Source of the DNA: CALABS01 sp050260775
GTDB lineage: Bacteria > Pseudomonadota > Alphaproteobacteria > Rhodospirillales > Magnetospirillaceae
DNA length: 64,000 nucleotides
Assembly: GCA_050260775.1 (NCBI GenBank)
Contig: JBLNCP010000040.1
Location: forward strand, 39,663 to 103,662
Direction of reading: 5' to 3'
Shown here: in pieces, positions 15,882 to 27,651 of the stretch
How the letters are laid out: each line of letters begins with the position of its first letter
Position numbering within the stretch: position 1 is the first letter of the stretch
Made by a program: the position numbers and the translations under genes
The notes under the pieces: model-generated
What the model was told of the DNA's origin: nothing
Seen by the model: only the letters and a program-made list of their open reading frames with translations
Databases searched by the model: none

Positions 15882-17165
15882 ATGAAGACATCGGCAATAT
15901 CTTCCGCGACGCGCGGATGGTGCCTGCTGGCAGTGGGAGCGCTGGCGGTCGCCGGCGTGCTCGCGCTGTTGCTGGCGGCGTCACGGACACCCGGGATCCA
16001 GGATCGGCTGCCATGGGGACCGGACTTCTTCCATAAGGGCCTGGTGACCCACGTGGTGTTTTCCTTCCAGGTGTGGTTCCTCGCCATGCTGGGGGCCCTT
16101 GCCGGCAGCCCGAACCGCTGGCCGTTGCGGCTGGCGCTCGCGGGGGCCGGGCTGCTGCTGGTGCCGACGCTGGCCGGCTGGGGCGAGGCCTCACTCAACA
16201 ACTACGTCCCCATCCTCGACCACCCGCTGTTCTTCGCCGGACTGATCGCGCTGGCGGCGGGCGTCGGGACGGCGACGGCGCCCACCCTGCTGGCATTGAG
16301 GGCGGATACTCCGCCGGCCCGCTTCGGCCTCGCCGCCACCGCCGCCTGCCTGTGGTCGGCGCTGGCGTGCTTCGCCCTGGCCGCGTGGCTGATGCCCGCC
16401 GGCACCGACCGGCCGCTGATGGCGGAACGGCTGTTCTGGGGCGGCGGCCATGTCCTGCAATTCGCCAACACCGCCTTGATGATGGCGGGCTGGGTGGCCC
16501 TGTCCCAGGCGGCGTTCGGGCGGCCGCCATTGCCGCCCGCCCTGGCGCGCGCCACCTTCGCCGCCCTGGTGCTGGCGGCGCTGGCCGCCCCCCTGCTCTA
16601 CCGCTTCGACCTCCTCGGCCTGCCGCACCGCCAGGCCTTCACCCAGTTGCTGTGGTACGGCCTGCCGCTGCCGCCGCTGGTGATGGGAGCGGGCGTCGCC
16701 TGGCTGCTGATCCGGAACCGCGGCGCCGGCCGGCCACCGGCCCGGCTGGCCCTGGCGCTGTCGCTGGCGGTGTTCGCGCTGGGCGGCGGCGCCGGCTTTT
16801 TCCTGGGCGTGGCCGACACGCGCACCCCGTCCCACTATCACGCCGTCATCGCCGGGGTGAACCTGACCCTGATGGGCCTGATGCACGTCGAGTTGTTGCC
16901 CACCGCGCGGCCGAACCGCTGGACTTGGATGCAATTCCATCTCTACGGCTGGGGCCAGCTGCTGCACGCCGCCGGATTCTACGTCGCCGGCCTGGCCGGG
17001 GTCGCGCGCAAGACCGCCGGCGCCGAGCAGGGACTGCACGGCGCCCTTCAGACCGCCGCCATGGCCGCGGTCGGATTGGGGGGAGCCGTCGCGGTCCTGG
17101 GGGGCGTCGTGTTCGTCCTGCAGGTGCTCGCCCGCCTGCTGACGAGGGAGCCGGCCCATGGATAG
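15882..17165 (+). CDS. Heme-copper oxidase subunit I-like, probable sNOR-type nitric oxide reductase
   Basis: A 427-residue integral membrane protein with about twelve helices. His57 (THVVFSF) fits the low-spin heme ligand of helix II. His190 (WGGGHVLQF) fits the first CuB ligand of helix VI. H318-Y-H320 (SHYHAVIAGV) fits the HxH pair of helix X that binds the two hemes. The helix VII His pair usual for CuB oxidases is not seen; only His249 lies there. There is no Tyr cross-link motif as in oxygen reductases, which favours NO reduction. It overlaps a CuA subunit II gene (start 17158). NO reductases of the norY/norS (sNOR) kind have this layout, but a divergent oxidase cannot be excluded. Confidence 0.7.
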   Translation: MKTSAISSATRGWCLLAVGALAVAGVLALLLAASRTPGIQDRLPWGPDFFHKGLVTHVVFSFQVWFLAMLGALAGSPNRWPLRLALAGAGLLLVPTLAGWGEASLNNYVPILDHPLFFAGLIALAAGVGTATAPTLLALRADTPPARFGLAATAACLWSALACFALAAWLMPAGTDRPLMAERLFWGGGHVLQFANTALMMAGWVALSQAAFGRPPLPPALARATFAALVLAALAAPLLYRFDLLGLPHRQAFTQLLWYGLPLPPLVMGAGVAWLLIRNRGAGRPPARLALALSLAVFALGGGAGFFLGVADTRTPSHYHAVIAGVNLTLMGLMHVELLPTARPNRWTWMQFHLYGWGQLLHAAGFYVAGLAGVARKTAGAEQGLHGALQTAAMAAVGLGGAVAVLGGVVFVLQVLARLLTREPAHG

Positions 17166-17658
17166 CACCCTCGACCGCCTGGCCGCGGCCGCCTTCCTGC
17201 TGGTCAGCGTCGTGCTGCTGGCCGCCATGCCGGCGTGGCGGATGGACGACCGCCCCCCTGTCGACGCCTATGCCGAGAGCGCCCCCGCCTTCCTGGCGCG
17301 CGCCGAGGCGTTCGCGGCTCGCCACGCCACCGGGGCGGAGACCGACGGCTTGCCGGTGGTGGCGCCGCCGCCCGGCGACGTGCCGGTCGTGGCGCGGCGC
17401 TACCAGTTCTGGCCGGCGCTGGAGCTGGAGGCCGGGCACACCTACCGGCTGCACGTCGCCAGCATCGACACCGTACACAGCGTCGCCATCGACGGCCACG
17501 AGCTGCTGCTAATTCCGGGCGAGGTGCGGGTGATCGAGGTCCGGCCCTCCGCCCCCCTCACCCTTCAGTGCGGCGAGTATTGCGGCCTGGGCCACAACAA
17601 GATGCGGGGCAGCATCCGCCTCAGGCCGGACGCGTCCGCACCACCAGCGGCGAGGTGA
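17158..17658 (+). CDS. CuA-containing subunit II partner of the heme-copper enzyme
   Basis: A 166-residue protein with one N-terminal membrane helix (about 8-26) and a periplasmic cupredoxin domain. The complete CuA site is visible: Cys138, Cys142, His146 and Met149 in CGEYCGLGHNKM, plus an upstream His in TVHSVAIDGHE. It receives electrons from a periplasmic cytochrome or cupredoxin and passes them to subunit I. The start overlaps the subunit I gene by 8 bp. Its 3' end overlaps the convergent MaoC gene by 38 bp. cNOR-type NorC has heme instead, so this is not a NorBC pair. Confidence 0.8.
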   Translation: MDSTLDRLAAAAFLLVSVVLLAAMPAWRMDDRPPVDAYAESAPAFLARAEAFAARHATGAETDGLPVVAPPPGDVPVVARRYQFWPALELEAGHTYRLHVASIDTVHSVAIDGHELLLIPGEVRVIEVRPSAPLTLQCGEYCGLGHNKMRGSIRLRPDASAPPAAR

Positions 17659-18079
17659 AGGTCTGCACCGGCTGGCCCTCGCCGTCCAGCGTGGTGACGC
17701 GGATGCGGCAGATGCCCTGGCCGGGCTTGGACTTCATGGCGCGGGTCTCCAGCACCTCGGTGCGCAGGCTGAGCACGTCGCCCGGCCGCACCGGCCGCAG
17801 CCATTTCAGCTCCTCGACCCCGGCGCCGATGATGCCGCCCTCGGGCTGGAACTCGCCGGTGACCAGCAGCCGCATGGTGATGGCGCCGGTGTGCCAGCCG
17901 CTGGCCGCCAGGCCGCCGAAGAAGGTGTCGGCGGCGGCGTCATGATCGAGGTGGAACACCTGGGGATCCCACTGGGAGGCGAAGCCCAGGATATCCTCGG
18001 CGGTCACCACGTAGCGGTCCGAGCCCCACACGCTGCCGGGCTCGATGTCTTCCAGATAGAGTTTCCTGCGGGAGGTCAT
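17621..18079 (-). CDS. MaoC-like (R)-specific enoyl-CoA hydratase
   Basis: A 152-residue hot-dog-fold protein starting MTSRRKLYLEDIEPG. The MaoC catalytic region SQWDPQVFHLDHDAA carries the Asp and His expected for hydratase activity. Members hydrate short- to medium-chain enoyl-CoA esters or act in related thioester steps. The ATG at 18079 is chosen because it fits the family N-terminus; a GTG at 18124 would add 15 residues without a ribosome-binding site. The 3' end overlaps the convergent CuA gene by 38 bp. The physiological substrate is unknown. Confidence 0.8.
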   Translation of the reverse strand: MTSRRKLYLEDIEPGSVWGSDRYVVTAEDILGFASQWDPQVFHLDHDAAADTFFGGLAASGWHTGAITMRLLVTGEFQPEGGIIGAGVEELKWLRPVRPGDVLSLRTEVLETRAMKSKPGQGICRIRVTTLDGEGQPVQTFTSPLVVRTRPA

Positions 18080-18146
18080 GGCGGGGCGGTTCTTGTTGCT
18101 GCCTGGGGGCGTTGTCGCCCCCACCTACCCCGCCGCCCGGATGCCG

Positions 18147-20804
<2,658 letters not shown>

Positions 20805-20962
20805 GGTACGCCTCCTTGGCGCGACGGGTGCGGACGGGAATCAAACGCCGCCATGCCGGCCGAGGTTCTTCCCGACGCATGATCGCCCCTCATGTTCCCC
20901 GGTAGATCGCTCTATCACTTTCATATTACCCTTAAGACGAATGGCCCTAGGGGGAGGGACAC

Positions 20963-21709
20963 ATGGCACCTTTCAAGTCGGCAACCTTCGGACTGGCAAT
21001 GGCGCTGGCCGCATCGCCCGCCTTTTCGCAGGGCTCGCTCCTGGATGCCGGCAAGGGCATCCTCAAACAACAGATGGGCGCGCCTACGCCGGCGACAACC
21101 GCCCGTGGCGGGACGCTGTCGAGCGGCGAGATCGGCGCCGGCCTCACCGAGGCGCTCAAGGTGGGCACCGAGCGGGTCACGGGCCTGCTCGGCCGCACCG
21201 ACGCCTACAACCGCGATCCCGCCATCCACATTCCGCTGCCCGACACCCTGCGCTCGGCCCAGTCGGCCCTGAAGCTGGCGGGGATGTCGGGCCTGGCCGA
21301 CGACCTGGAATTGAAGCTCAACCGCGCGGCCGAGGCGGCGGTTCCCAAAACCCGCCAGATCTTCGCCAACGCGCTGGAGCGGATGACCCTCGACGATGCC
21401 AAGGCCATCCTCAACGGTCCCGAGGACGCCGCCACCCAGTATTTCAAGCGCACCATGACGCCGGACCTCAAGACGGCGATCCGTCCGGTGGTGGACAGCA
21501 CCGTCGCCGAGGCCGGCGCGGTCAAGACTTACGAGTCCATGTCCAAGGGCGTCCCCATGCTGGGCGACGGCCGCGCCGCGCTCACCGACCACGTGCTCGA
21601 ATACGCGCTGGCCGGCCTGTTCCATTACCTTGCCCGCGAGGAGGCGGCCATCCGCAAGGACCCCGCCAAGCGCTCGACCGAGCTCCTGCGCAAGGTCTTC
21701 GCCAACTAG
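20963..21709 (+). CDS. DUF4197 domain secreted protein
   Basis: A 248-residue protein with a signal peptide (cleavage near AFS-Q, residue 22), followed by a helical DUF4197 domain (SSGEIGAGLTEALKVGTERV and later blocks). Function is unknown for the family. A purine-rich ribosome-binding site (GGGGGAGGG) precedes the ATG. It is the first of three rightward genes whose products all act in the cell envelope (DUF4197, AsmA, OmpA-like), spaced 12 and 15 bp apart, so a shared envelope role is likely. Confidence 0.8.
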   Translation: MAPFKSATFGLAMALAASPAFSQGSLLDAGKGILKQQMGAPTPATTARGGTLSSGEIGAGLTEALKVGTERVTGLLGRTDAYNRDPAIHIPLPDTLRSAQSALKLAGMSGLADDLELKLNRAAEAAVPKTRQIFANALERMTLDDAKAILNGPEDAATQYFKRTMTPDLKTAIRPVVDSTVAEAGAVKTYESMSKGVPMLGDGRAALTDHVLEYALAGLFHYLAREEAAIRKDPAKRSTELLRKVFAN

Positions 21710-21721
21710 GGAGGATCCGGC

Positions 21722-23746
21722 ATGAAAAAGCTCTTCATCGCTCTCGGCGCCCTGCTGATCGTTTTGGTCGGCGCCATCCTCATGCTTCCCACCCTGGTCC
21801 CCGCCGACCGCATCAAGAACGAGGTCGTCGCCCAGGTGAAGGCCGCGACGGGGCGCGACCTCGCCATCGACGGCAAGGTTTCGGTCTCGGTGTTCCCCTC
21901 GCTGTCGGTCGAGGTCTCCAACGTCGCGCTGTCGAACCTGCCCGGGTACTCGGTCAAGGACATGGTCCGGCTGGGGGCGCTCGAGGTGAAGCTCAAGCTG
22001 CTGCCGATCCTGTCGGGCACCGTCGCGGTCGACAGCTTCGTCCTGATCGATCCCGTGGTGACGCTGGAAACCGACAAGAAGGGCCGGCCCAATTGGCAGT
22101 TCTCGTCCGGCGAAACGCCGAAGCCGGAGGCCAAGGCGGAGCCGAAGCCCAAGGAGGCGTCGAGTGGCGGTGGCCCTGCCGACATCCGCCTCGGCGAGAT
22201 CGCCATCCGCAACGGCAAGCTGGTCTACCTCGACGGCCAGGCCGGCACCCGCGAGGAGGTCTCCGACCTCAACCTCGCCGTCACCCTCAAGAGCCTCGAT
22301 GACCCGCTGGCCGTGCGCGGTGGCCTCAAATGGCGCGGCCAGGCCATCGATCTGACCCTCAACGCCGCCCGCCCGCGCGCCCTGGTCGACGGCAAGTCCA
22401 CGCCGGCCGATCTGTCCATCGCCACGCCGCCGGTCAAGCTGGCGTTCAAGGGCGAGGTGTCGGGCGCCGGCGAGGCCGCCGGCGACCTCGACCTCGGCAT
22501 CCCCTCGGTGCGCGAGCTGGTCAAATGGGCCACCGGCAAGCCGCTCGACCTGCCGGGCACCGGCCTGGGGCCCTTCGACCTCAAGGGCAAGCTGGCGGCC
22601 GCCCCGACCCGCGTCGCCCTGAGCCAGGCCGCCATCCGGCTGGATGCGATCAAGGCCGAGGGCGAGGTCGCGGTCGACACCGCGGCGGCACGCCCCTCGC
22701 TCAAGGGCCGGCTGGCGGTCGACCGTCTCGACCTCAATCCCTACCTGCCGCCCGAGGACAAGCAGCCGGCCAAGCCGGCGGCCGAGGCCAAAAGCAAGGC
22801 GGCCGGCGCCAAGTCGGACTGGAGCGACGAGCCGATCGACACGTCCGGCCTGAAGGCGGCGGACGTCGATCTCGCCTTGAGCGCCGGCGGCATCCGCATC
22901 CGCGCCATCGACATCGGCAAGAGCGCCTTGCATCTGACCCTGTCCGGCGGCCGCCTCGCCGCCGACCTCACCGAACTGGCGCTCTACCAGGGCGCCGGCA
23001 AGGGCCGGCTTGCCCTCGACGGCAGCCAGCCCGGGCTGGGCCTCGATGCGCATTTCTCGCTGAAGGGCTTGCAGGCCGAACCGTTCCTCGCCGCCGCCGC
23101 CGGCTTCGACCGCCTGGAGGGGACGGGTGACGCCGACATCCAGGTGGCGGGCCGCGGCCGCAGCGAGCGTCAGATCGTCCAGTCCTTGGACGGCAAGGGG
23201 GCGGTTTCCTTCACCGACGGCGCCATCAGGGGCATCAATCTCGCCGCCATGGTGCGCAACGTCACCTCGGCCTTCTCCGAGCCGGCCGGCAGCCAGAAGA
23301 CCGACTTCGCCGAACTGTCGGGCAGCTTCGTCATCACCGACGGCCTCGTCACCAACAAGGACTTGGCGTTGAAGTCGCCGTTGCTGCGGGTCGACGGCGC
23401 CGGCACCGTCGACCTGCCCAAGCGCACCGTCCATTACCGGGTCGATCCCAAGGCGGTGGCGTCGCTGGAGGGCCAGGGCGGTGCGGGCGACCTCGCCGGC
23501 ATCATGATCCCGGTGATCATCGAGGGGCCATGGGACAACCTGTCCTACCGGCCCGACCTGACCGCCGCTGCCAAGGGGCAGGCGCTGGAGGCCGTACAGG
23601 GCGCCCTGGGCGGCAAGGGACCGGCGGGGCTGCTGCCGGGCTTGGGAGGGAGCCAGCAGCAGAAGCCGCAGCAACAGACACAACCGCAGACACAACCGAA
23701 AACCGGATCGCCACTGCCCCTGCCGGGCGGGCTGTTCGGACGCTGA
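21722..23746 (+). CDS. AsmA-family envelope protein
   Basis: A 674-residue protein with one N-terminal membrane anchor (about 4-27) and a long periplasmic beta-rich region. The AsmA N-terminal block lies around residues 20-170 and the AsmA-like C-terminal block around 420-620. The tail is rich in Gln and Pro (QQQKPQQQTQPQTQPKT). AsmA-like proteins are thought to bridge inner and outer membranes and move phospholipids or assist outer-membrane assembly. It sits between the DUF4197 and OmpA-like genes. Confidence 0.85.
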   Translation: MKKLFIALGALLIVLVGAILMLPTLVPADRIKNEVVAQVKAATGRDLAIDGKVSVSVFPSLSVEVSNVALSNLPGYSVKDMVRLGALEVKLKLLPILSGTVAVDSFVLIDPVVTLETDKKGRPNWQFSSGETPKPEAKAEPKPKEASSGGGPADIRLGEIAIRNGKLVYLDGQAGTREEVSDLNLAVTLKSLDDPLAVRGGLKWRGQAIDLTLNAARPRALVDGKSTPADLSIATPPVKLAFKGEVSGAGEAAGDLDLGIPSVRELVKWATGKPLDLPGTGLGPFDLKGKLAAAPTRVALSQAAIRLDAIKAEGEVAVDTAAARPSLKGRLAVDRLDLNPYLPPEDKQPAKPAAEAKSKAAGAKSDWSDEPIDTSGLKAADVDLALSAGGIRIRAIDIGKSALHLTLSGGRLAADLTELALYQGAGKGRLALDGSQPGLGLDAHFSLKGLQAEPFLAAAAGFDRLEGTGDADIQVAGRGRSERQIVQSLDGKGAVSFTDGAIRGINLAAMVRNVTSAFSEPAGSQKTDFAELSGSFVITDGLVTNKDLALKSPLLRVDGAGTVDLPKRTVHYRVDPKAVASLEGQGGAGDLAGIMIPVIIEGPWDNLSYRPDLTAAAKGQALEAVQGALGGKGPAGLLPGLGGSQQQKPQQQTQPQTQPKTGSPLPLPGGLFGR

Positions 23747-23761
23747 TCAGGGGAGCATGGA

Positions 23762-24604
23762 ATGAGGATTTCGACAGTGCGCCTGGCCGCCATGGCCATG
23801 GCGCTCCTGGTGGGAGGCTGCGTCTCGTGGGACTCGGCCAATTGGGACGTCGACGGCGTCGCCGCCATGGCGCCCAAGGGCGATGCCTTCACCCAGGCGC
23901 TGCACAAGCACTACGTCGAGCGCGCTGCCGAGGAAGTGAGCGATTATGACTGGGTCAACGTCCGCGCCTTCCTCGAGCGGGCGCGCGCGGCCGCCGCGGG
24001 CGTCGCCGTCAAGCCCTCCGCCCCGGCCGAACGCGGCCTCGGCGGCAACCCGGAGGTGGCCGACACCTACGCCAAGCTGACGGCCCGCCTGGCGACCACG
24101 GCGCCCAAGGACAATCCCGAGGCCTGCGCCCTGGCCCAGACCTGGTACGAGCAGTGGCTGGAAGACCTGGAGGAAGGCCACCAGCGCGACGAGATCGCCG
24201 AGGCCAAGGGCGGCTTCGAGGAGGCCATCGCCGGCTGCATCCCCGCTGCCGAGGAACCGCCCAAGCATGTGGCCAAGAACTTCACCATCTACTTCGATTT
24301 CAACAAGGCGGTGCTGACGGCGCAGGGCCGGATGGTGATCGAGGAGGTCGCCAAGGCCCAGGCGGAACTGAAGCCGGCCAACATCTTCATCGCCGGCCAC
24401 ACCGACACCAAGGGCGGCGCCGCCCTCAACCAGACCCTGTCCGAAAAGCGCGCCAAGGTGGTCGCCGACGCCCTGGCCAAGAAGGGGGTCAAGGCCGAGA
24501 TCATGGACATCAAGGCCCATGGCAAGAACAGGCCGGCGGTCGCCACCGGCGACAACGTCAAGGAACCGCTCAACCGCCGGGTCGAGATCCACTTCGAGAA
24601 GTAG
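23762..24604 (+). CDS. OmpA-family peptidoglycan-binding lipoprotein
   Basis: A 280-residue protein with a lipobox LVGGC (Cys20) and a C-terminal OmpA domain (about 165-280). The domain begins FTIYFDFNKAVLTAQG and ends NRRVEIHFEK, with the peptidoglycan-binding Asn/Arg residues expected near the end. The middle part (20-165) is not recognised. It probably anchors the outer membrane to the cell wall. The last codons are duplicated as a 21-bp tandem repeat that runs past the stop (24586-24627). Confidence 0.85.
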   Translation: MRISTVRLAAMAMALLVGGCVSWDSANWDVDGVAAMAPKGDAFTQALHKHYVERAAEEVSDYDWVNVRAFLERARAAAAGVAVKPSAPAERGLGGNPEVADTYAKLTARLATTAPKDNPEACALAQTWYEQWLEDLEEGHQRDEIAEAKGGFEEAIAGCIPAAEEPPKHVAKNFTIYFDFNKAVLTAQGRMVIEEVAKAQAELKPANIFIAGHTDTKGGAALNQTLSEKRAKVVADALAKKGVKAEIMDIKAHGKNRPAVATGDNVKEPLNRRVEIHFEK

Positions 24605-24627
24605 GGGATCCACTTCGAGAAGTAGGG
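24586..24627 (+). repeat. 21-bp exact tandem duplication across a stop codon
   Basis: A 21-bp unit beginning GATCCACTTCGAGAAG and containing the stop TAG is repeated twice without a gap (24586-24606, 24607-24627). It duplicates the last five codons and the stop of the OmpA-like gene in frame. If the first stop were read through, a second copy of the same end would follow. Confidence 0.9.
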
Positions 24628-24643
24628 GGCTCGCCCCTGCCCT

Positions 24644-25444
24644 TCACCGCCCCGCCCCCAGCCGGTCCAGCCGGATGCGGTGGCGGGTGTCGGTGAGGCG
24701 GTGCACGCCGCCGACCACCGCGGCGACGGCACCCAGGCCGGTGCCACCGGCGATCAGGAACATGATCAGGATCTGGTACTTCACCGCCTCGACCGGCTCG
24801 ACTCCGGCCAGGATCTGGCCGGTCATCATGCCGGGCAGCGACACCAGGCCGGTGGCGGCCATGGAATTGACGATGGGCATCAACGCGGAGCGCAGGGCTC
24901 GCCGCAGCTGCGGCAGGGTCGCCACCCGGCGGTCGTAGCCGAGCGCCAGGCGCGCTTCGACGGCGCCGCGCTGGAGGGTGAGATCGTTGGTGAGGGTGTT
25001 GAGGCCCAGCGAGATGCCGGTCATGGTGTTGCCCAGCACCATGCCCAGCAGCGGCACGGCGTAGCGGGGATCGTACCAGGGGTCGGGCCGCAACTGGGTG
25101 GTCAGCGCGAACACAGTCACCACCGACGCGGCGACCAGCATGGCGCCGGTGCCCAGGCCATAGGCCCACCAGCCCGACAGCCGGCGCTCCTGCCGTGCCA
25201 GGATCTCGTGGCCGGCGAACAGCACCATCGCAAGGGCGACGGCGGCGGTGAGCGCCAGCGACTTGGTGGCGAACAGGCCCTTGAGCACCAGCCCGACCAG
25301 CAGAAGCTGGACCACCATGCGGCCCGAGGCGATGGCGAGCCGACGCTCGACGCCGAGGTCCAAGGCCATGGACAAGGCGCCGTTCAGCACCACCAGGATG
25401 GCGGCCAGCGCGATGTCGGACAGATCGAGGGCGATGTAGGTCAC
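24644..25444 (-). CDS. fetB: FetB-type (UPF0014) iron-exporter permease
   Basis: A 266-residue membrane protein with about seven helices, including LAAILVVLNGALSMAL and the conserved loop PLLGMVLGNTMTGISLGLNTL. In E. coli FetA and FetB form an ABC exporter that lowers cellular iron and helps survive oxidative stress. Its start overlaps the fetA stop as ATGA. The partner ATPase is directly upstream. Confidence 0.85.
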   Translation of the reverse strand: MTYIALDLSDIALAAILVVLNGALSMALDLGVERRLAIASGRMVVQLLLVGLVLKGLFATKSLALTAAVALAMVLFAGHEILARQERRLSGWWAYGLGTGAMLVAASVVTVFALTTQLRPDPWYDPRYAVPLLGMVLGNTMTGISLGLNTLTNDLTLQRGAVEARLALGYDRRVATLPQLRRALRSALMPIVNSMAATGLVSLPGMMTGQILAGVEPVEAVKYQILIMFLIAGGTGLGAVAAVVGGVHRLTDTRHRIRLDRLGAGR

Positions 25445-26052
25445 GGCCCGGCCGCCTCCACCCGCCCGCCGGCCACCGCCAGGGTCCGCGACGCCACCCG
25501 GACCGCCTGCTCCGGGTCATGGGTCACCCACAGGATGGCCAGCCCCGCCGCGCGACGCTCGCCCAGCAAGGTTTCGACGGCATCGCGCGCGGCGGCGTCC
25601 AGCGCGGCGGTCGGCTCGTCGAGCAGCAGCACGCGCGGACTGCGCATCAGCGCCCGCACCAGGGCCAGGCGCTGGCGCTCGCCGGTGGACAATTGCGCCA
25701 CCGCCTTGTCCCCGGCCACCGCCGGCAGCAGCACCCGTTCGGCCAGCGGTGCCGCCGCCGGCCAGTCCTCGAAATGGTCGCGGGCCCGCTCCGCCCACCA
25801 GCCGGGCTCGGCCGGCACGTAGCCAACCAGACGGCGCCACCGCGGCGCCGGCATGCCATTGCGGTCGATCCCGTCGAGAGCGACCCGCCCCTCGCTGGGG
25901 TCGAGGTCCGCCACTGCCCGCAGCAACAGCGTCTTGCCCGCGCCCGACGGGCCGCGCACCGCCACGCACTCGCCATCGGCAAGGGTGAACGAGACCGGTC
26001 CGAGATGGGGGCGCCGCAGGGCGTCGACCGAGAGCATGGGACGCTTATACAC
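25441..26052 (-). CDS. fetA: FetA-type ABC transporter ATPase
   Basis: A 203-residue ATPase with Walker A GPSGAGKT, signature LSTGERQR and Walker B VLLLDEP, followed by the switch His in WVTHDPEQ. It is short, as FetA (YbbL) proteins are. The start is GTG at 26052, with GGGAG seven bases upstream. An ATG at 26037 is possible but has no well-placed ribosome-binding site. It forms an iron-exporter complex with FetB. Confidence 0.85.
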   Translation of the reverse strand: MYKRPMLSVDALRRPHLGPVSFTLADGECVAVRGPSGAGKTLLLRAVADLDPSEGRVALDGIDRNGMPAPRWRRLVGYVPAEPGWWAERARDHFEDWPAAAPLAERVLLPAVAGDKAVAQLSTGERQRLALVRALMRSPRVLLLDEPTAALDAAARDAVETLLGERRAAGLAILWVTHDPEQAVRVASRTLAVAGGRVEAAGP

Positions 26053-26082
26053 GCCCCTGCTCCCGGGTTGAATGGCTGGCGG

Positions 26083-27651
26083 TTAGGCGGAGACGTCCAC
26101 GGCCTTGGCCGCGAGAACCGAATTGATGAGAACCCGCTCGGTGGCGGCAACCGCAGACGCCGCGGCAACGGCCGTCGCCCCGCCCTTGGCATCGACCACA
26201 GCGGCGGAACTGGATGCGACCTGCCCCGGCCCGGCGACCGACGCTCCGGCTGCGGCCGATGCCGCCGCACCCGAGCTCGACTGCACCGATGCGGCGCTCA
26301 CGCTGACGGCCGTGGCGGCCGGCGCCTTCCGGACCAGCGGATTGGATGGGACCGGTGGAGGAGGTGGCGGAGGGGCCATCCTCTCGACCAAGGCGAGCGA
26401 CAGGCCCCTGATGGTCAGGGTTTCGCCGGTCTCCTTGATGGTCACACGCACGCCGTCTTCGGTCGCATCGATGGTGAGATCGTTGCGGTTCAGGCTCTCG
26501 AACCTGATCGTATGCTCTTGCGACCGGTCGACCGATCGATAGTCGACCACGTCATTGCCATCTCCCCTGCCCCATAGCGTAAAGGAACTGTGGCCTTCGA
26601 CGGTGATCTGGTCTTTGCCAGCCCCACCCGAGATCATCGTCCAACCCCGACCCGACGATACTCGGATCACATCGTCGCCGTCCCCCGCGGAAATTGCGCC
26701 GGACTCACAAGCGTCAACGGTGATGGCATCATTGCCGTAACCACCGTCGAGGAAGAAGTTTTCAACGTCCTTGGCTATGACTGTGTCGTCGCCGCTACCG
26801 CCGGAGACCCTGCAGGAATGGACTTGGGATACGGAGGCCATGTCGTCTCCGTCGCCGGCGTCGACCCCGAAATTCCCCTGTCCTCGGACGGTGAGGCGAT
26901 CATTGCCGGTACCCGCGCAGAGGTGAGCGTAAACGGAGATATCGTCGCCGATCCCCGCACGAGATTCCCGACCTTCGAGCGTGACATCGTCATCGCCACC
27001 ACCGGTGTCGATCTCGGCCCCTACGTGACCGCTGCCCTTGGCCTCGATGGCGATATCCAGCCTGTCCTTGCCGCTGCCGGTGGCCAGATCGAACCTGGCC
27101 CAGTCGTAATCAGCCTCGCGCGGCGTCGTGTCCTGGTGCCGGTCGGCGGACACCGTATCGCCGACCGTTCCGTGCACCGACAGCGTGGCCGAAAGCTTCT
27201 TGAATTCGACCGAGCTGTGTCCGTCGATCTCGGCTTCGCCGGTCGCCGCCTTCGCAGCGAGATTCGTCGTCGCCGCGACCGTGCCGCTGGCACTGCCCGC
27301 GATGGTGGCCAACAGGGCATGGACCTGCGGCCCCTTGTCGACCATCGGCACTTGGCCCCGCAGGGTGTCCACCACCGAGCGGGCGACGGCGCGAGGCTCC
27401 GCCGGCTCGCGCGTCGCCCCGAAAGGCCGCCCGGCGTAAGGCCGACCGGACTCCGGACGCAAAGCGCCCAAGCCCGCCGGTCGGGCATCATCCGCCTCGG
27501 GATCGGCGACGCGCATCCAATCGGCGAGCACCTTCGACCACGCGTTCGTCTTGGCCCCGCCCGCCTCCTTGTGAATTTCGGATGGAATGGAAAACCCAGG
27601 CAAGCCCTGGAGAATTCCGACAAAAGCGAGGGACGAGGTGTGAAGCGGCAT
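26083..27651 (-). CDS. RTX-like glycine/aspartate repeat protein with Ala/Ser-rich tail
   Basis: A 522-residue protein whose middle part (about 200-390) holds eight or so imperfect GGxGxDxxx-type repeats: GGGDDDVTLEG, GTGNDRLTVRG, GDGDDMASVS, GGSGDDTVIAK, GGYGNDAITVD, GDGDDVIRVS and GGAGKDQITVE. In RTX proteins such repeats bind calcium and form a parallel beta-roll. It then has a run of seven prolines and about 90 residues of almost only Ala, Ser and Val. No Sec signal is seen; RTX proteins usually leave by type I secretion, but no such genes are nearby. The ATG at 27651 has GGGAGG six bases upstream. Function is unknown. Confidence 0.65.
   Translation of the reverse strand: MPLHTSSLAFVGILQGLPGFSIPSEIHKEAGGAKTNAWSKVLADWMRVADPEADDARPAGLGALRPESGRPYAGRPFGATREPAEPRAVARSVVDTLRGQVPMVDKGPQVHALLATIAGSASGTVAATTNLAAKAATGEAEIDGHSSVEFKKLSATLSVHGTVGDTVSADRHQDTTPREADYDWARFDLATGSGKDRLDIAIEAKGSGHVGAEIDTGGGDDDVTLEGRESRAGIGDDISVYAHLCAGTGNDRLTVRGQGNFGVDAGDGDDMASVSQVHSCRVSGGSGDDTVIAKDVENFFLDGGYGNDAITVDACESGAISAGDGDDVIRVSSGRGWTMISGGAGKDQITVEGHSSFTLWGRGDGNDVVDYRSVDRSQEHTIRFESLNRNDLTIDATEDGVRVTIKETGETLTIRGLSLALVERMAPPPPPPPVPSNPLVRKAPAATAVSVSAASVQSSSGAAASAAAGASVAGPGQVASSSAAVVDAKGGATAVAAASAVAATERVLINSVLAAKAVDVSA

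Noticed and set aside
20921..23695. Long open frame on the minus strand opposite the DUF4197 and AsmA genes
   Set aside because: It covers two clear genes on the other strand and their gap, and its translation has no recognisable domain.
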